Positions 25,590-33,394 of a stretch of DNA of 64,000 nucleotides are shown piece by piece (position 1 is the first letter of the stretch; every line of letters begins with the position of its first letter). Source of the DNA: DAHUYF01 sp035945115. Its GTDB lineage: Bacteria > Pseudomonadota > Alphaproteobacteria > ATCC43930 > CGMCC-115725. The notes under the pieces were generated by a model. The model saw only the letters and a program-made list of their open reading frames with translations, was not told the DNA's origin and searched no databases. A program made the position numbers and the translations under genes. Where the stretch lies: positions 15,593-79,592 of the forward strand of contig DASZAN010000063.1 of NCBI GenBank assembly GCA_035945115.1. The letters run 5' to 3'.

Positions 25590-27124
25590 GCGGCGCGTCG
25601 ATGGACAACGGCAGCGACCTCCGCCGCTTCTTTTCCGGCTGCGAGGCAACACCGCAACAGCCGTGGCCGCGCTACCGCCTCGCCGAGACGCAATGGCTCG
25701 ATCTCGCAACGCATCTCACGATCGTCGATTGGGCGCTGCTCGGCCTCTGGGGCGACCGCGAGGAAGTGCATGCCGCGCTCCTTAACGAGGCAAGCGGCGA
25801 GATCGCGGTGGCGTCGCTCCGGTGCAGCGAGCGCCGCTTTCCTTCGCTCGCGAGCGTGCGCCCCGGCGCGCTTCGGCTCGAGCGCGCGATCAGCGATCTT
25901 TGCGGATTGGAGGCGGCGGGAAGCGAGGACGCGCGCCCGTGGCTCGATCACGGGCAATGGCCGCGCCGCCATCCGCTCGCGGCGGCGCCGACGCCGCCCG
26001 ACGCGCCTCGCGCGCCGAGCGCCTACGCGTTTCTCCCGGTATTGGGCGAGGGTGTGCACCAGATTCCGGTCGGACCTGTCCATGCCGGCATCATCGAGCC
26101 GGGCCATTTCCGCTTCCACTGCAACGGCGAAGCGGTGGTACGGCTCGAACAGCGCCTGGGCTACGTGCACAAAGGCACGGAAAGCCTGATGGCGGGAAAG
26201 CCGGTCGTTGCCGCGGCGAAGCTTGCCGGCCGCATCTCCGGCGACAGCACCGTCGCCACTGCGCTCGCCTTCGCGCGCGCCGTCGAGGCCGCGAGCGCCA
26301 CGGAGGTGCCGTCGCGGGCGGTGTGGCTGCGCGCGCTCATGGCGGAGCTCGAGCGCATCGCCAACCATTTGGGCGACATCGGCGCCATCTGCAACGACGC
26401 CGCCTTCGTCTTCATGCAGTCCGAGATGACGGTGCTGCGCGAGCGCGTGCTGCAGACTGCCGACGCCGCTTTCGGCCATCGTCTGATGATGGATCGCGTC
26501 ATTCCCGGCGGCGTGGCGCACGACCTCGATGCCGCGAACGCCACGCGCCTCGCCGCGCTGGTGCGCGAGCTGAGGCCGCGCCTTGCCGAGCTGATGGCGA
26601 TCTATGACAGCAAGCCGTCGCTGGTCGACCGCACCGTCGCCACCGGTGTCGTCAGCCACGATCTGGCGCGCCGCTTCGCCGCCGGCGGCTTCATCGGCCG
26701 CGCCTCCGGACGCGCCTTCGATGCCCGCAAGCGCCCGGGCTATCCGCCCTACGATGCGCTCGATTTCGCCGTGCCGGTGCTGAGCGACGGCGACGTCCAC
26801 AGCCGCCTCATGATCCGCGCCAAGGAGATCGAAGCGAGCCTCGGGCTCGTCGAGCAAATCCTCGCGCGCCTACCCGCGGGCGCGATCGTCGTTCCGCTCG
26901 CGCCCCGCGCCGGCGAAGGCATGGCGCTGGTCGAGGGATTTCGCGGCGACATTCTCGCTTGGGCCGCGCTCGCGGCCGACGGCACGGTGCGTCGCGGCCA
27001 TCTGCGCGATCCCTCCTGGTTCCAATGGCCGCTCCTCGAAGCGGCGATCGAGGGCAACATCGTCGCCGACTTTCCCCTCTGCAACAAATCCTTCAACTGC
27101 TCCTACTCGGGACATGATCTCTGA
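25586..27124 (+). CDS. hyfG: Hydrogenase-large-subunit-like protein HyfG lacking Ni-Fe ligands
   Basis: Protein of 512 residues. The first 170 are NuoC-like, the remainder NuoD/HycE-like (GPVHAGIIEPGHFRF, RLGYVHKGTESLM, MAELERIANHLGDIGAICND, FGHRLMMDRVIPGG, RASGRAFDARKRPGY). In true [NiFe] enzymes the N-terminal motif is RxCGxC; here it reads RISGDS (residues 216-221), with Ser218 and Ser221 in place of both cysteines. The C-terminal DPCxxC aligns without gaps to NCSYSG (504-509), again without either ligand; Cys499 and Cys505 are at other positions. The gene is therefore not a hydrogenase catalytic subunit. Overlaps hyfF by 4 bases and hyfI by one. No C-terminal maturation-protease tail is present. 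Confidence 0.93.
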   Translation: MSGASMDNGSDLRRFFSGCEATPQQPWPRYRLAETQWLDLATHLTIVDWALLGLWGDREEVHAALLNEASGEIAVASLRCSERRFPSLASVRPGALRLERAISDLCGLEAAGSEDARPWLDHGQWPRRHPLAAAPTPPDAPRAPSAYAFLPVLGEGVHQIPVGPVHAGIIEPGHFRFHCNGEAVVRLEQRLGYVHKGTESLMAGKPVVAAAKLAGRISGDSTVATALAFARAVEAASATEVPSRAVWLRALMAELERIANHLGDIGAICNDAAFVFMQSEMTVLRERVLQTADAAFGHRLMMDRVIPGGVAHDLDAANATRLAALVRELRPRLAELMAIYDSKPSLVDRTVATGVVSHDLARRFAAGGFIGRASGRAFDARKRPGYPPYDALDFAVPVLSDGDVHSRLMIRAKEIEASLGLVEQILARLPAGAIVVPLAPRAGEGMALVEGFRGDILAWAALAADGTVRRGHLRDPSWFQWPLLEAAIEGNIVADFPLCNKSFNCSYSGHDL

Positions 27125-27648
27125 TGTGGAAGACCCTGGCGCGGAACATCGGAACGAAGCCGCGGACGATCGATGCGCCCGACCTTGACGAGGCGCATCT
27201 CGCCGAACTCGCAACCAAACTCGATCGCGCCGCGCGCCAGCGCCTCGGCCGCAGCCTTGCCATCCGCGAAGTCGATGCCGGTTCGTGCAATGGCTGCGAG
27301 CTCGAGATCCACGCGCTCAACAACCCCATCTACGATCTCGAGCGCTTCGGGCTCCGTTTCGTCGCGGCGCCGCGCCACGCCGACGTGCTGCTCGTCACCG
27401 GCCCCGTCACCGCCAATATGCGCGAAGCGCTCGAGCGCACCTACGCGGCCACGCCCGATCCCAAATGGGTGGTCGCGGTCGGCGATTGCGCACGGGATGG
27501 CGGTCTTTTCGCCGGCAGCTACGCCGTGGTGGGCGGCGTCTCGGCCGTCCTTCCCGTCGATCTCCACATTCGCGGCTGTCCGCCCACCCCCATGGCGCTG
27601 TTGCGCGGCCTGCTGTCGCTCCTCGAGGTCAATCGCCGCAAAGAATGA
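27124..27648 (+). CDS. hyfI: Hydrogenase-4-like small subunit HyfI (NuoB family, [4Fe-4S])
   Basis: Soluble iron-sulfur subunit of 174 residues. All four cluster ligands of the N2-type [4Fe-4S] are visible: the pair in GSCNGCELEIHALNNP, one in VGDCARDGGLF and one in IRGCPPTPMALLRGL. It therefore keeps its cluster although the large subunit has lost its metal site. Last gene of the operon; a GC-rich hairpin starts at its stop. The ferredoxin-type subunits HyfA and HyfH, HyfD and hydrogenase maturation genes are absent. Confidence 0.95.
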   Translation: MWKTLARNIGTKPRTIDAPDLDEAHLAELATKLDRAARQRLGRSLAIREVDAGSCNGCELEIHALNNPIYDLERFGLRFVAAPRHADVLLVTGPVTANMREALERTYAATPDPKWVVAVGDCARDGGLFAGSYAVVGGVSAVLPVDLHIRGCPPTPMALLRGLLSLLEVNRRKE

Positions 27649-27676
27649 GGCCGGACCGCCGCGCGCGGCCCGGCCT
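27648..27676 (+). terminator. Hairpin at the end of the hyf-like operon
   Basis: AGGCCGG (27648-27654) pairs with CCGGCCT (27670-27676), and the enclosed bases form a further GC helix (GCCGC with GCGGC). It begins in the stop region of hyfI. Only a few Ts follow, so it is a probable but imperfect intrinsic terminator. Confidence 0.55.
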
Positions 27677-27703
27677 TCGTCAATCGCTGAGCAACCGCCG
27701 CGC

Positions 27704-27883
27704 CTAGACCGGCGGCGGGCCCCCTCGCCGGACCAGCCCCATGATCAACGCGATCACGAAGATCACGAGGAAAATGAAGAACAGCACTTGCGCGATGCCG
27801 GCCGCGGTGGACGCCACCCCGCCAAAGCCGAGGACGCCCGCGATGATGGCGATAACCAGGAACACCACTGCCCAATAGAGCAT
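27704..27883 (-). CDS. DUF1328 (YtjA-like) small membrane protein
   Basis: Very small protein of 59 residues, MLYWAVVFLVIAIIAGVLGF followed by GGVASTAAGIAQVLFFIFLV and IFVIALIMGLVRRGGPPPV. Two hydrophobic helices with the GFGGVASTAAGIA hinge are the signature of the DUF1328 family, which is often stress-induced. ATG 27883 has GGAG in front. It converges with hyfI. Function is unknown; a membrane or envelope stress role is the usual guess for the family. Confidence 0.92.
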   Translation of the reverse strand: MLYWAVVFLVIAIIAGVLGFGGVASTAAGIAQVLFFIFLVIFVIALIMGLVRRGGPPPV

Positions 27884-28012
27884 TCGGGCCCTCCGTCTCC
27901 TGAGACCCGCTCTCGAGCGGGTATGCTAGAGGGCGAACAGGGGGCCGCAACGCGGGGTTCCGCGCGAGAGGCGCTCCGCCTGGTCCCTCGTACTCGCGTC
28001 GAGCGACAGAAA

Positions 28013-28210
28013 TTAGAGGTCGGCGAGGCGCACCCAGGCGCCGGCGGCGGCGGCCAACACCAGGCCGATGGCAATGCTGCCCGATTGCAAGCTGCCGGCA
28101 AGCAAGAGCCAGAGCAGCAGCACACCCACGGCGACGGCAATGCCGCCGGCGAGGGATGCGCCGGGACCCCTCTCCTCGCGCGCGACCCGGGCCGTATCTG
28201 GCTTGATCAT
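28013..28210 (-). CDS. Small two-helix membrane protein
   Basis: Protein of 65 residues, starting MIKPDTARVAREERGPGASL, with two hydrophobic helices, about residues 20-41 and 45-60, and a charged N-terminal cytosolic part. I do not recognise a family. The start at ATG 28210 is the first methionine before the polar segment; no strong Shine-Dalgarno is visible. It lies 129 bases upstream of the DUF1328 gene on the same strand and may be co-transcribed with it. Confidence 0.55.
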   Translation of the reverse strand: MIKPDTARVAREERGPGASLAGGIAVAVGVLLLWLLLAGSLQSGSIAIGLVLAAAAGAWVRLADL

Positions 28211-28541
28211 GAGGACGCGGCCCCTTCCCGTCGCCCGCATTCTACCGCCCCTTCGGGATGATCGCCAGACACCGAAGGGGAACGCCTCGGCCGCGGCGGG
28301 GGATGTGCCATGACAAAATAAGGTCTTGCCAGGTGATTCGGGCGTGGTATCAAGCATTCGCACACTGGCACTACTTCCGCGAATGCACCCTCGTTCTTCG
28401 GACAAGACCGGCTCGACCGTCCTTTTTTCCGGTCCCCAGCAGCGGCACCGGACATGCGCCGCCGCGCGGTGTTTATCTGTGGTGGCCGGCGATTGATTTG
28501 CCGTTGCCGTTGACCCGCCTCATAATGGGAAAGCCCATTCA
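28211..28541. promoter_or_regulatory. 331-base upstream region of the cold-shock-domain gene
   Basis: No gene is recognisable. Near the right end TTGCCG (28498-28503), a 17-base spacer and CATAAT (28521-28526) make a plausible promoter for the gene starting at 28542, leaving a leader of only about 10 bases with no clear Shine-Dalgarno sequence. Confidence 0.35.
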
Positions 28542-29240
28542 ATGACCCTGCCTCACACGACCGCGGCCGCGCGTTTGGCCGCCAAGCTGCTTGCGCACCG
28601 GCAAACCCCACAGGACGAAGTAACGGAATTGATCCGCAACGTTCACGGCGCGCTCATGCGCTTGGGGCAGTCGGATGAAACCGTCGCCGAGGCCGAGGCA
28701 ACGCCCGCCGCGGAGCCGCGAGCGCGCGCACCGCTGGTGCGTCGCCCGGGAGCGCCTCGCGCTGCCGCACCGGCCGACTTGCCGGAGGAAGCGCCGAGCG
28801 CGCCCCCAGCGGTTCCGAAACTGGTGCGCCGCGCCGACGTGGTGGCGCCCGCATCCCCGGCGCCGGCCGCTCCGTTGGCGCCACCGCCGGCGCACGGCGT
28901 GCGCGGCGTGGTGAAGTGGTTCGATCCCAAGAGTGGCAAGGGCGCGCTGCGGCTCCCCGGCATCGGCGATATCGGCTTCGAGGCGCGGGTGATGGCGGAG
29001 TCCGGCATCAGCCGCCTGTTCAAGGGTCAAGAGGTGGAGGCGACGCTCGCGCGTGAGAGTGGTGCGGCGCAGGTGCAACGTTTGGCGCTCCCGGGCGCGG
29101 TTCAGCCGACGCCGATTGCCGCCGGCACGGTGCGCAGCCGCCATGCGAAGCCGGTCCTCGTCGAGTTGAAGCGCGAAGCGCTCCGCCGCGCGGCCGCGCG
29201 CGCCGAGGCGGAGCAGGTGTTGGGCGGCAAGTCGCGCTGA
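28542..29240 (+). CDS. Cold-shock-domain protein with MucR-like N-terminus
   Basis: Protein of 232 residues in three parts. Residues 1-45 (ARLAAKLLAHRQTPQDEVTE, LIRNVHGALMRLG) resemble the N-terminal oligomerisation segment of Ros/MucR regulators. Residues 46-120 are a Pro/Ala-rich linker. Residues about 123-175 are a cold-shock domain: GVRGVVKWFDPKSGKGALRL, IGFEARVMAESGISRLFKGQ, EVEATLARE. The RNP1-like position reads KGALRL in place of the usual KGFGFI, losing aromatic residues. A basic, Ala-rich helix ends the protein. It probably binds nucleic acid as an oligomer; no zinc finger of MucR is present. Confidence 0.75.
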   Translation: MTLPHTTAAARLAAKLLAHRQTPQDEVTELIRNVHGALMRLGQSDETVAEAEATPAAEPRARAPLVRRPGAPRAAAPADLPEEAPSAPPAVPKLVRRADVVAPASPAPAAPLAPPPAHGVRGVVKWFDPKSGKGALRLPGIGDIGFEARVMAESGISRLFKGQEVEATLARESGAAQVQRLALPGAVQPTPIAAGTVRSRHAKPVLVELKREALRRAAARAEAEQVLGGKSR

Positions 29241-29256
29241 GGCTAAGCCGGCCCGC

Positions 29257-30036
29257 TCAGCGCGCGCCGCGATTGGCGGCGCCGCCGTCGATGGTGACGA
29301 TCGTTCCGGTGGTATAGCCCGAGAGATCGGAAGCGAGAAACGCCGCCATGGCGGCGATTTCTTCGGGCGTCGCGGCGCGGCCGAAGGGCATCGGCTTCAC
29401 CAGCTCCTGCCAACGATTGGCGTCGCCGAGATTGTCTTGCGCGCGCTTCTTGAGAAGGGTCACCAGCCGGTCGGTCGCCACCGGCCCGGGATTGATGCCG
29501 ACGACGCGCACGCCGGCATCGGGCGCGGCGGCACCCAACGCGCGGGTGAACGCCATGAGCGAGGCGTTGGCGCTGCTGCCGGCGATGTAGTGGGCATCCA
29601 TGCGCTCACCGGCGCTGCCGATGATGTTGACGATGACGCCGCGGCCCCTTGCCTTCATCTGGGTGAAGTAGGCGCGCGTCAGATTGACGTAACCGAACAC
29701 CTTGAGGTCCCAGGCTTGCCGCCAGCGTGCCTCATCGATCTCCTCGATGGTGCCGCCGGGGATCGCGCCGGCATTGTTGACGAGAATGTCGATCTCGGGA
29801 AAGTCGCGCGCGAGCCCGCGCGCCGCCTCGCCGCTGCTGAGATCGAGCGACACGGTGGTGACGGCGACGTTGTGCTGAGCGCGGATCTCGCCCTTGGTCT
29901 TCTCGAGATCGCCGGCGCCACGCGCCACCAGCACGAGATCGCAGCCCTCCGCCGCCAAGAGGCGCGCCGTGGCGCGGCCGATGCCCTTGGAGCCGCCGGT
30001 GATGAGCGCCTTCCGTCCGGTGAGATTGAGATCCAT
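29257..30036 (-). CDS. Divergent SDR-family oxidoreductase
   Basis: Short-chain dehydrogenase of 259 residues. The cofactor motif is ITGGSKGIGRATARLL, then LVNNAGAIPGGTIEEID, VNIIGSAGERMDAHY and IDGGAANRG near the C-terminus. The catalytic YxxxK reads YIAGS, so the lysine is replaced by Ser. This subgroup (YIAGSxxNASLMAF) occurs elsewhere among proteobacteria, but its chemistry is not obvious. Start ATG 30036 has GGAGG at good spacing. A hairpin with a T-run lies just upstream on the same strand. Confidence 0.87.
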   Translation of the reverse strand: MDLNLTGRKALITGGSKGIGRATARLLAAEGCDLVLVARGAGDLEKTKGEIRAQHNVAVTTVSLDLSSGEAARGLARDFPEIDILVNNAGAIPGGTIEEIDEARWRQAWDLKVFGYVNLTRAYFTQMKARGRGVIVNIIGSAGERMDAHYIAGSSANASLMAFTRALGAAAPDAGVRVVGINPGPVATDRLVTLLKKRAQDNLGDANRWQELVKPMPFGRAATPEEIAAMAAFLASDLSGYTTGTIVTIDGGAANRGAR

Positions 30037-30379
30037 TCGCCGCCTCCCCCGCTTGTTGCCCGCCCGCCGCCTACTATGCGGCAGCCGTTCTCCTGCCGCC
30101 ACCGGCCGAAAGAAAAAAGGGCCGCGTTTGAGGCGCGGCCAAAGTTTAGGGAGGAAACGCCTGAAAGGCGTCCGCGCCGCATATGGACGCAACCCAGCCG
30201 AGGAGCAATCGGCCGAAGTTACATGGCAGCCCTGCGTTTGACGCAAGCAGATTTTGGCCACCCTGAGCACACTTGCACGCCCCCCGCCCTCGTGCCTCAT
30301 ATTGGCGGATACGGTGGAGGGGACGGCGAATAGTTTGTTAACGCTGTGACGCTAGCCTTTGGGGCAAGGAGAGACGGTT
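30037..30379. other. Intergenic region between the SDR gene and a small hypothetical gene
   Basis: This 343-base stretch separates divergent genes. It carries the minus-strand terminator (30112-30140) and a small hairpin, ACGCC-GGCGT, near 30157-30171. No coding frame is convincing. Confidence 0.5.
30112..30140 (-). terminator. Intrinsic terminator on the minus strand, upstream of the SDR gene
   Basis: On the minus strand GGCCGCG (from 30140 to 30134) pairs with CGCGGCC (30126-30120) around a 7-base loop, and is followed directly by a run of six Ts (30118-30113). This is a textbook Rho-independent terminator. It would stop read-through from the pca genes before the SDR gene, or act as an attenuator if the SDR promoter is upstream of it. 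Confidence 0.7.
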
Positions 30380-30655
30380 GTGGCTGACTGGATCGACGAA
30401 GAGACGGCAAAGGCGGTGGCGGTACTGGCCACCGCGACCATCCGTTTGATCGGGCGGGAAGCGCCCGTCGTGGCGGCGCTCCAGCGCCTGCTGCAGGAGC
30501 GCAGTCGCCCCGCCTACGAGGCCGCCTGCGGCTCCTTCGACACGCTCGACCCGATCACGCGCGGCCGCATCGCCATGACCGCGCCGGTGATCGCCCGCCG
30601 CCGCCCGAAGCGCATCAGCCTGCCGGGACTGCTGGGCGCGATCAACCGCCGCTGA
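30380..30655 (+). CDS. Hypothetical protein
   Basis: Small soluble protein of 91 residues beginning with GTG 30380 (VADWIDEETAKAVAVLATAT), preceded by AAGGAGAG. It is mostly helical with a basic C-terminus (VIARRRPKRISLPGLLGAIN). I do not recognise the family. Its 3' end overlaps the convergent pcaB end by 14 bases. Confidence 0.6.
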   Translation: MADWIDEETAKAVAVLATATIRLIGREAPVVAALQRLLQERSRPAYEAACGSFDTLDPITRGRIAMTAPVIARRRPKRISLPGLLGAINRR

Positions 30656-32012
30656 CGCCGCCCGTCGCCGCCACCCTCGCCAGCACGCGATCCACCACCG
30701 CGAGCGCCTCGCCCAGATAGCGCCCCGGCTCCTTCAATCGCTCAAGCGCGGCGCGGTCGAACTCAGCCGTCACGGCGGCGTCTTGCGCCAGCACATCGAC
30801 GAGCGCGCGGCCTTCGTCGAGCGCGCGGGCGCAGGCGTGTTGTACCGCGTGATGGGCGGCGCCGCGGCCGAGCTTTTCGGCGAGCGCCATCATCACCGCC
30901 TCGGCCATGATCAAACCTTGCTGGCTCTCGAGCGTGCGGCGCATCCGCTCGGCATCGATGGAGAGGCCGCGGGCGAGCGCCACCCCGTGCACGAGCGCGC
31001 CGTCGCTGAGCGTGAAGATCTGCGGCAATGCCAGCCATTCGCTCTGCCACGCGCCGGTCGCGCGCTCATGGTCTTGCGCCAGGGCGGCGAGCATTTGCGG
31101 CACCAGCGCATGGACGCCGCGCGCCGCGGCGATGATATAGGCGCTGGCGACGGGATTGCGCTTTTGCGGCATGGTGCTGGAGCCGCCGCGGCCCGCCTCA
31201 TAAGGTTCCGCCGCCTCGCCCACTTCGGTCTGCATCAAGAGCGCCGTGTCGGTGGCGATCTTGGCGAGGCTGCCGGCGATAAGGCCCAGGAAGCACGCCA
31301 CCTCCGCCGGCCGTTCGCGATTGACGTGCCAAGGCGAGTCCGGCGCCGCGAGACCCAGCTCTTGCGCAAGCCCGAGCGTCACGTCACGGCCTTTCGTCCC
31401 GAGCGAAGCGAGCGTGCCGACGGCGCCGCCGAATTGCACGGCGAGGACGCGCGCGCGCAGCTCTTCCAAGCGCTGCACGTGATCGAGAAACGGCGCGAGC
31501 CAGACCGCGCATTTGTGGCCGAAGGTGATGGGGAGCGCGTGCTGGAGAAAGCTGCGGCCGGCCATCACCGTCGCGCGGTGCTGGCGCGCCTGATCGGCAA
31601 GCGCGGCGATGAGCGCGCGGAGCCGCCGCTCGATGAGCGCCAAGCCCTCGCGCATCTGCAGCACTAGCGCCGTGTCCATGATGTCCTGGGTGGTGGCCCC
31701 CCAATGGACATAACGATCGGCGTCGCCGCCGGCAGCGCGGCCCAATGCCTTCACGAGTCCCACCACTGGCGCCCCAACCGTGCGCGTGCTCTCGCCGAGT
31801 TCCCTGAGCGCAAGGCGATCGACTTGCGCCGCCGCGGTGATCGCTTGGGCGGCAGCATCGGGAATGATGCCGAGCCGCGCCTCGACGCGCGCCAGCGCCG
31901 CTTCGACATCGAGCATCTTCTGCACGAAGCCGCGCTCGCCGAAGGTGGCGCGCATCTCGTCGGTGCCGAAGAGGCCGCCCAAGAGGACGGAATCGGCGGG
32001 ATTGACGCTCAT
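30642..32012 (-). CDS. pcaB: 3-Carboxy-cis,cis-muconate cycloisomerase
   Basis: Fumarase/aspartase-superfamily enzyme of 456 residues in the protocatechuate branch of the beta-ketoadipate pathway. VHWGATTQDIMDTALVLQMR, MAGRSFLQHALPITFGHKCA and GRGGSSTMPQKRNPVASAYI (superfamily signature GSSxMPxKxN) are clear, with FGGAVGTLASLG between them. Start is ATG 32012, 5 bases after the pcaG stop. pcaH, pcaG and pcaB form one run. Confidence 0.96.
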   Translation of the reverse strand: MSVNPADSVLLGGLFGTDEMRATFGERGFVQKMLDVEAALARVEARLGIIPDAAAQAITAAAQVDRLALRELGESTRTVGAPVVGLVKALGRAAGGDADRYVHWGATTQDIMDTALVLQMREGLALIERRLRALIAALADQARQHRATVMAGRSFLQHALPITFGHKCAVWLAPFLDHVQRLEELRARVLAVQFGGAVGTLASLGTKGRDVTLGLAQELGLAAPDSPWHVNRERPAEVACFLGLIAGSLAKIATDTALLMQTEVGEAAEPYEAGRGGSSTMPQKRNPVASAYIIAAARGVHALVPQMLAALAQDHERATGAWQSEWLALPQIFTLSDGALVHGVALARGLSIDAERMRRTLESQQGLIMAEAVMMALAEKLGRGAAHHAVQHACARALDEGRALVDVLAQDAAVTAEFDRAALERLKEPGRYLGEALAVVDRVLARVAATGGVSGG

Positions 32013-32016
32013 CGCG

Positions 32017-32595
32017 TCATACCTCGAAAAAGACCGTCTCGCCTTCGCCCTGGAGCACCACATCGAAGCGATAGGCGCCGCTCTTCCCCGCCACCGGCCG
32101 TGCGAGCAGCGTCTGCCGCGCCGACGCATCGGCGATCTTGCTCAGCACGGGATCGAGCTCGTTCTCTGCCGCACGATCGGCGAAATAGATGCGCGTCATG
32201 AGATGCTTCAAGAGGCCGCGCGCGAACACCGCCATGGTGATGTGCGGGGCCTGTAGCGCATTGCCGCGGCCTGGCACCGCGCCTGGACGGATGGTGATGA
32301 AGCGGAAGCGCCCGGCCTTGTCGGCAAAAGCCCGCCCGAAGCCGAGGAAATTGGCATCGGCGGGCTTCGCTTGATGATCGTCAGGATGATGATATTTCCC
32401 CTCGCCATTCGCCTGCCAGATCTCGAGCATGGCGTCGGGAATGGGCGCGCCGTCGCCGTCGCGCACCTGCCCTTCGATCTCGATGCGCTCGCCGCGCGCG
32501 GCGCCGTCATGCGTCAAATCGGCGGTCTCGGCGCGATCGAGCCCCACTGCGAAGAACGGCCCCACCGTCTGCGACGGCGTCGGGATGAGCGTCAC
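32017..32595 (-). CDS. pcaG: Protocatechuate 3,4-dioxygenase alpha subunit
   Basis: Intradiol ring-cleavage dioxygenase subunit of 192 residues. It shows TPSQTVGPFFAVGL, DAMLEIWQANGEGKYHHPDD, FLGFGRAF, FRFITIRPGAVPGRGNALQA and PHITMAVFARGLLKHLMTRI followed by YFAD. As usual for alpha subunits the iron ligands are not all present; the beta subunit carries the iron. It lies one base after pcaH. Confidence 0.97.
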   Translation of the reverse strand: MTLIPTPSQTVGPFFAVGLDRAETADLTHDGAARGERIEIEGQVRDGDGAPIPDAMLEIWQANGEGKYHHPDDHQAKPADANFLGFGRAFADKAGRFRFITIRPGAVPGRGNALQAPHITMAVFARGLLKHLMTRIYFADRAAENELDPVLSKIADASARQTLLARPVAGKSGAYRFDVVLQGEGETVFFEV

Positions 32596-32596
32596 C

Positions 32597-33301
32597 TCAC
32601 GCCTCCATCGGCGTGGCGGCGCGGCCGCGCAGCACGAGATCGAAGCGATAGCCCAAGGCGAACTCCGCCTCGCTCAGGTCCGGGTCATAGCTCGAGACGA
32701 GGCGCTCGCGCGCATCCTTATCGGGCACGCTGTGGAAGATCGGATCGAGCGCCAGCAGCGGATCGCCCGGGAAATACATCTGTGTCACGAGGCGCGTGGC
32801 GAACGCGGGACCGAACACCGAGAAATGCAGATGCTGCGGCCGCCAGGCATTGGGCGAGTTGCGCCAGGGGTAAGCACCGGGCTTGATGGTAAGGAAGCGA
32901 TAGCTGCCGTCGGCGCCGGTCACCACCTGCCCCTTGCCGAGGAAATTCGCGTCGAGCGGCGCGTTGTGCTGATCCGCCCCATGGCGATAGCGCCCGGCCG
33001 CGTTCGCCTGCCAGAGCTCGACGAGGGTGCCCGGCACCGGCCGGCCGTTCTCGTCAAGCACACGCCCAGCGACGATGATGCGCTCGCCGATCGGCTCACC
33101 CTTGCCTTCCTTGGTGAGATCGGCGCAATCGGGTCCCGCCCAGCCGCCGGCGAACACCGGCCCCGTCACCTCGGAAAGCGTGTGCTCGAGCGGCACGAGC
33201 GCGCGGCGCGGGGCCCGCTTCACCGTGCTCGCATATCCCGGAAAGAGATAAGGCGGGTGATTGCCGGGCTTTTCGCGCGAATAAGGGGTGACATCGGTCA
33301 T
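32597..33301 (-). CDS. pcaH: Protocatechuate 3,4-dioxygenase beta subunit
   Basis: Iron-carrying subunit of 234 residues, opening the ring of protocatechuate between the hydroxyls. LVELWQANAAGRYRHGADQH supplies the first Tyr, IKPGAYPWRN the second Tyr, and WRPQHLHFSVFG the two His ligands of the non-heme Fe(III). ATG 33301 (MTDVTPYSREKPG) has GGGAGG upstream and is preferred over the longer frame. First gene of pcaHGB; pcaC, pcaD, and the regulator pcaQ are not in the window. Confidence 0.97.
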   Translation of the reverse strand: MTDVTPYSREKPGNHPPYLFPGYASTVKRAPRRALVPLEHTLSEVTGPVFAGGWAGPDCADLTKEGKGEPIGERIIVAGRVLDENGRPVPGTLVELWQANAAGRYRHGADQHNAPLDANFLGKGQVVTGADGSYRFLTIKPGAYPWRNSPNAWRPQHLHFSVFGPAFATRLVTQMYFPGDPLLALDPIFHSVPDKDARERLVSSYDPDLSEAEFALGYRFDLVLRGRAATPMEA

Positions 33302-33394
33302 GATCGGCCTCCCGCGCACGGTTGGTGGGATGCGACGATGCCTAAGCTACCGAACCGGCAGCGTGCGCGGCAAATTGGCTTTGTTTCGCAAATT

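Noticed and set aside
23757..25709. A 650-codon minus-strand frame across hyfE and hyfF
   Set aside because: Shadow of two clear membrane subunits; its product is Arg/Glu/His-rich low-complexity sequence.
20547..27648. Functional group 4 [NiFe] hydrogenase (formate hydrogenlyase or hydrogenase 4)
   Set aside because: The large subunit lacks all four metal-binding cysteines, and ferredoxin-type subunits and maturation genes are not present.
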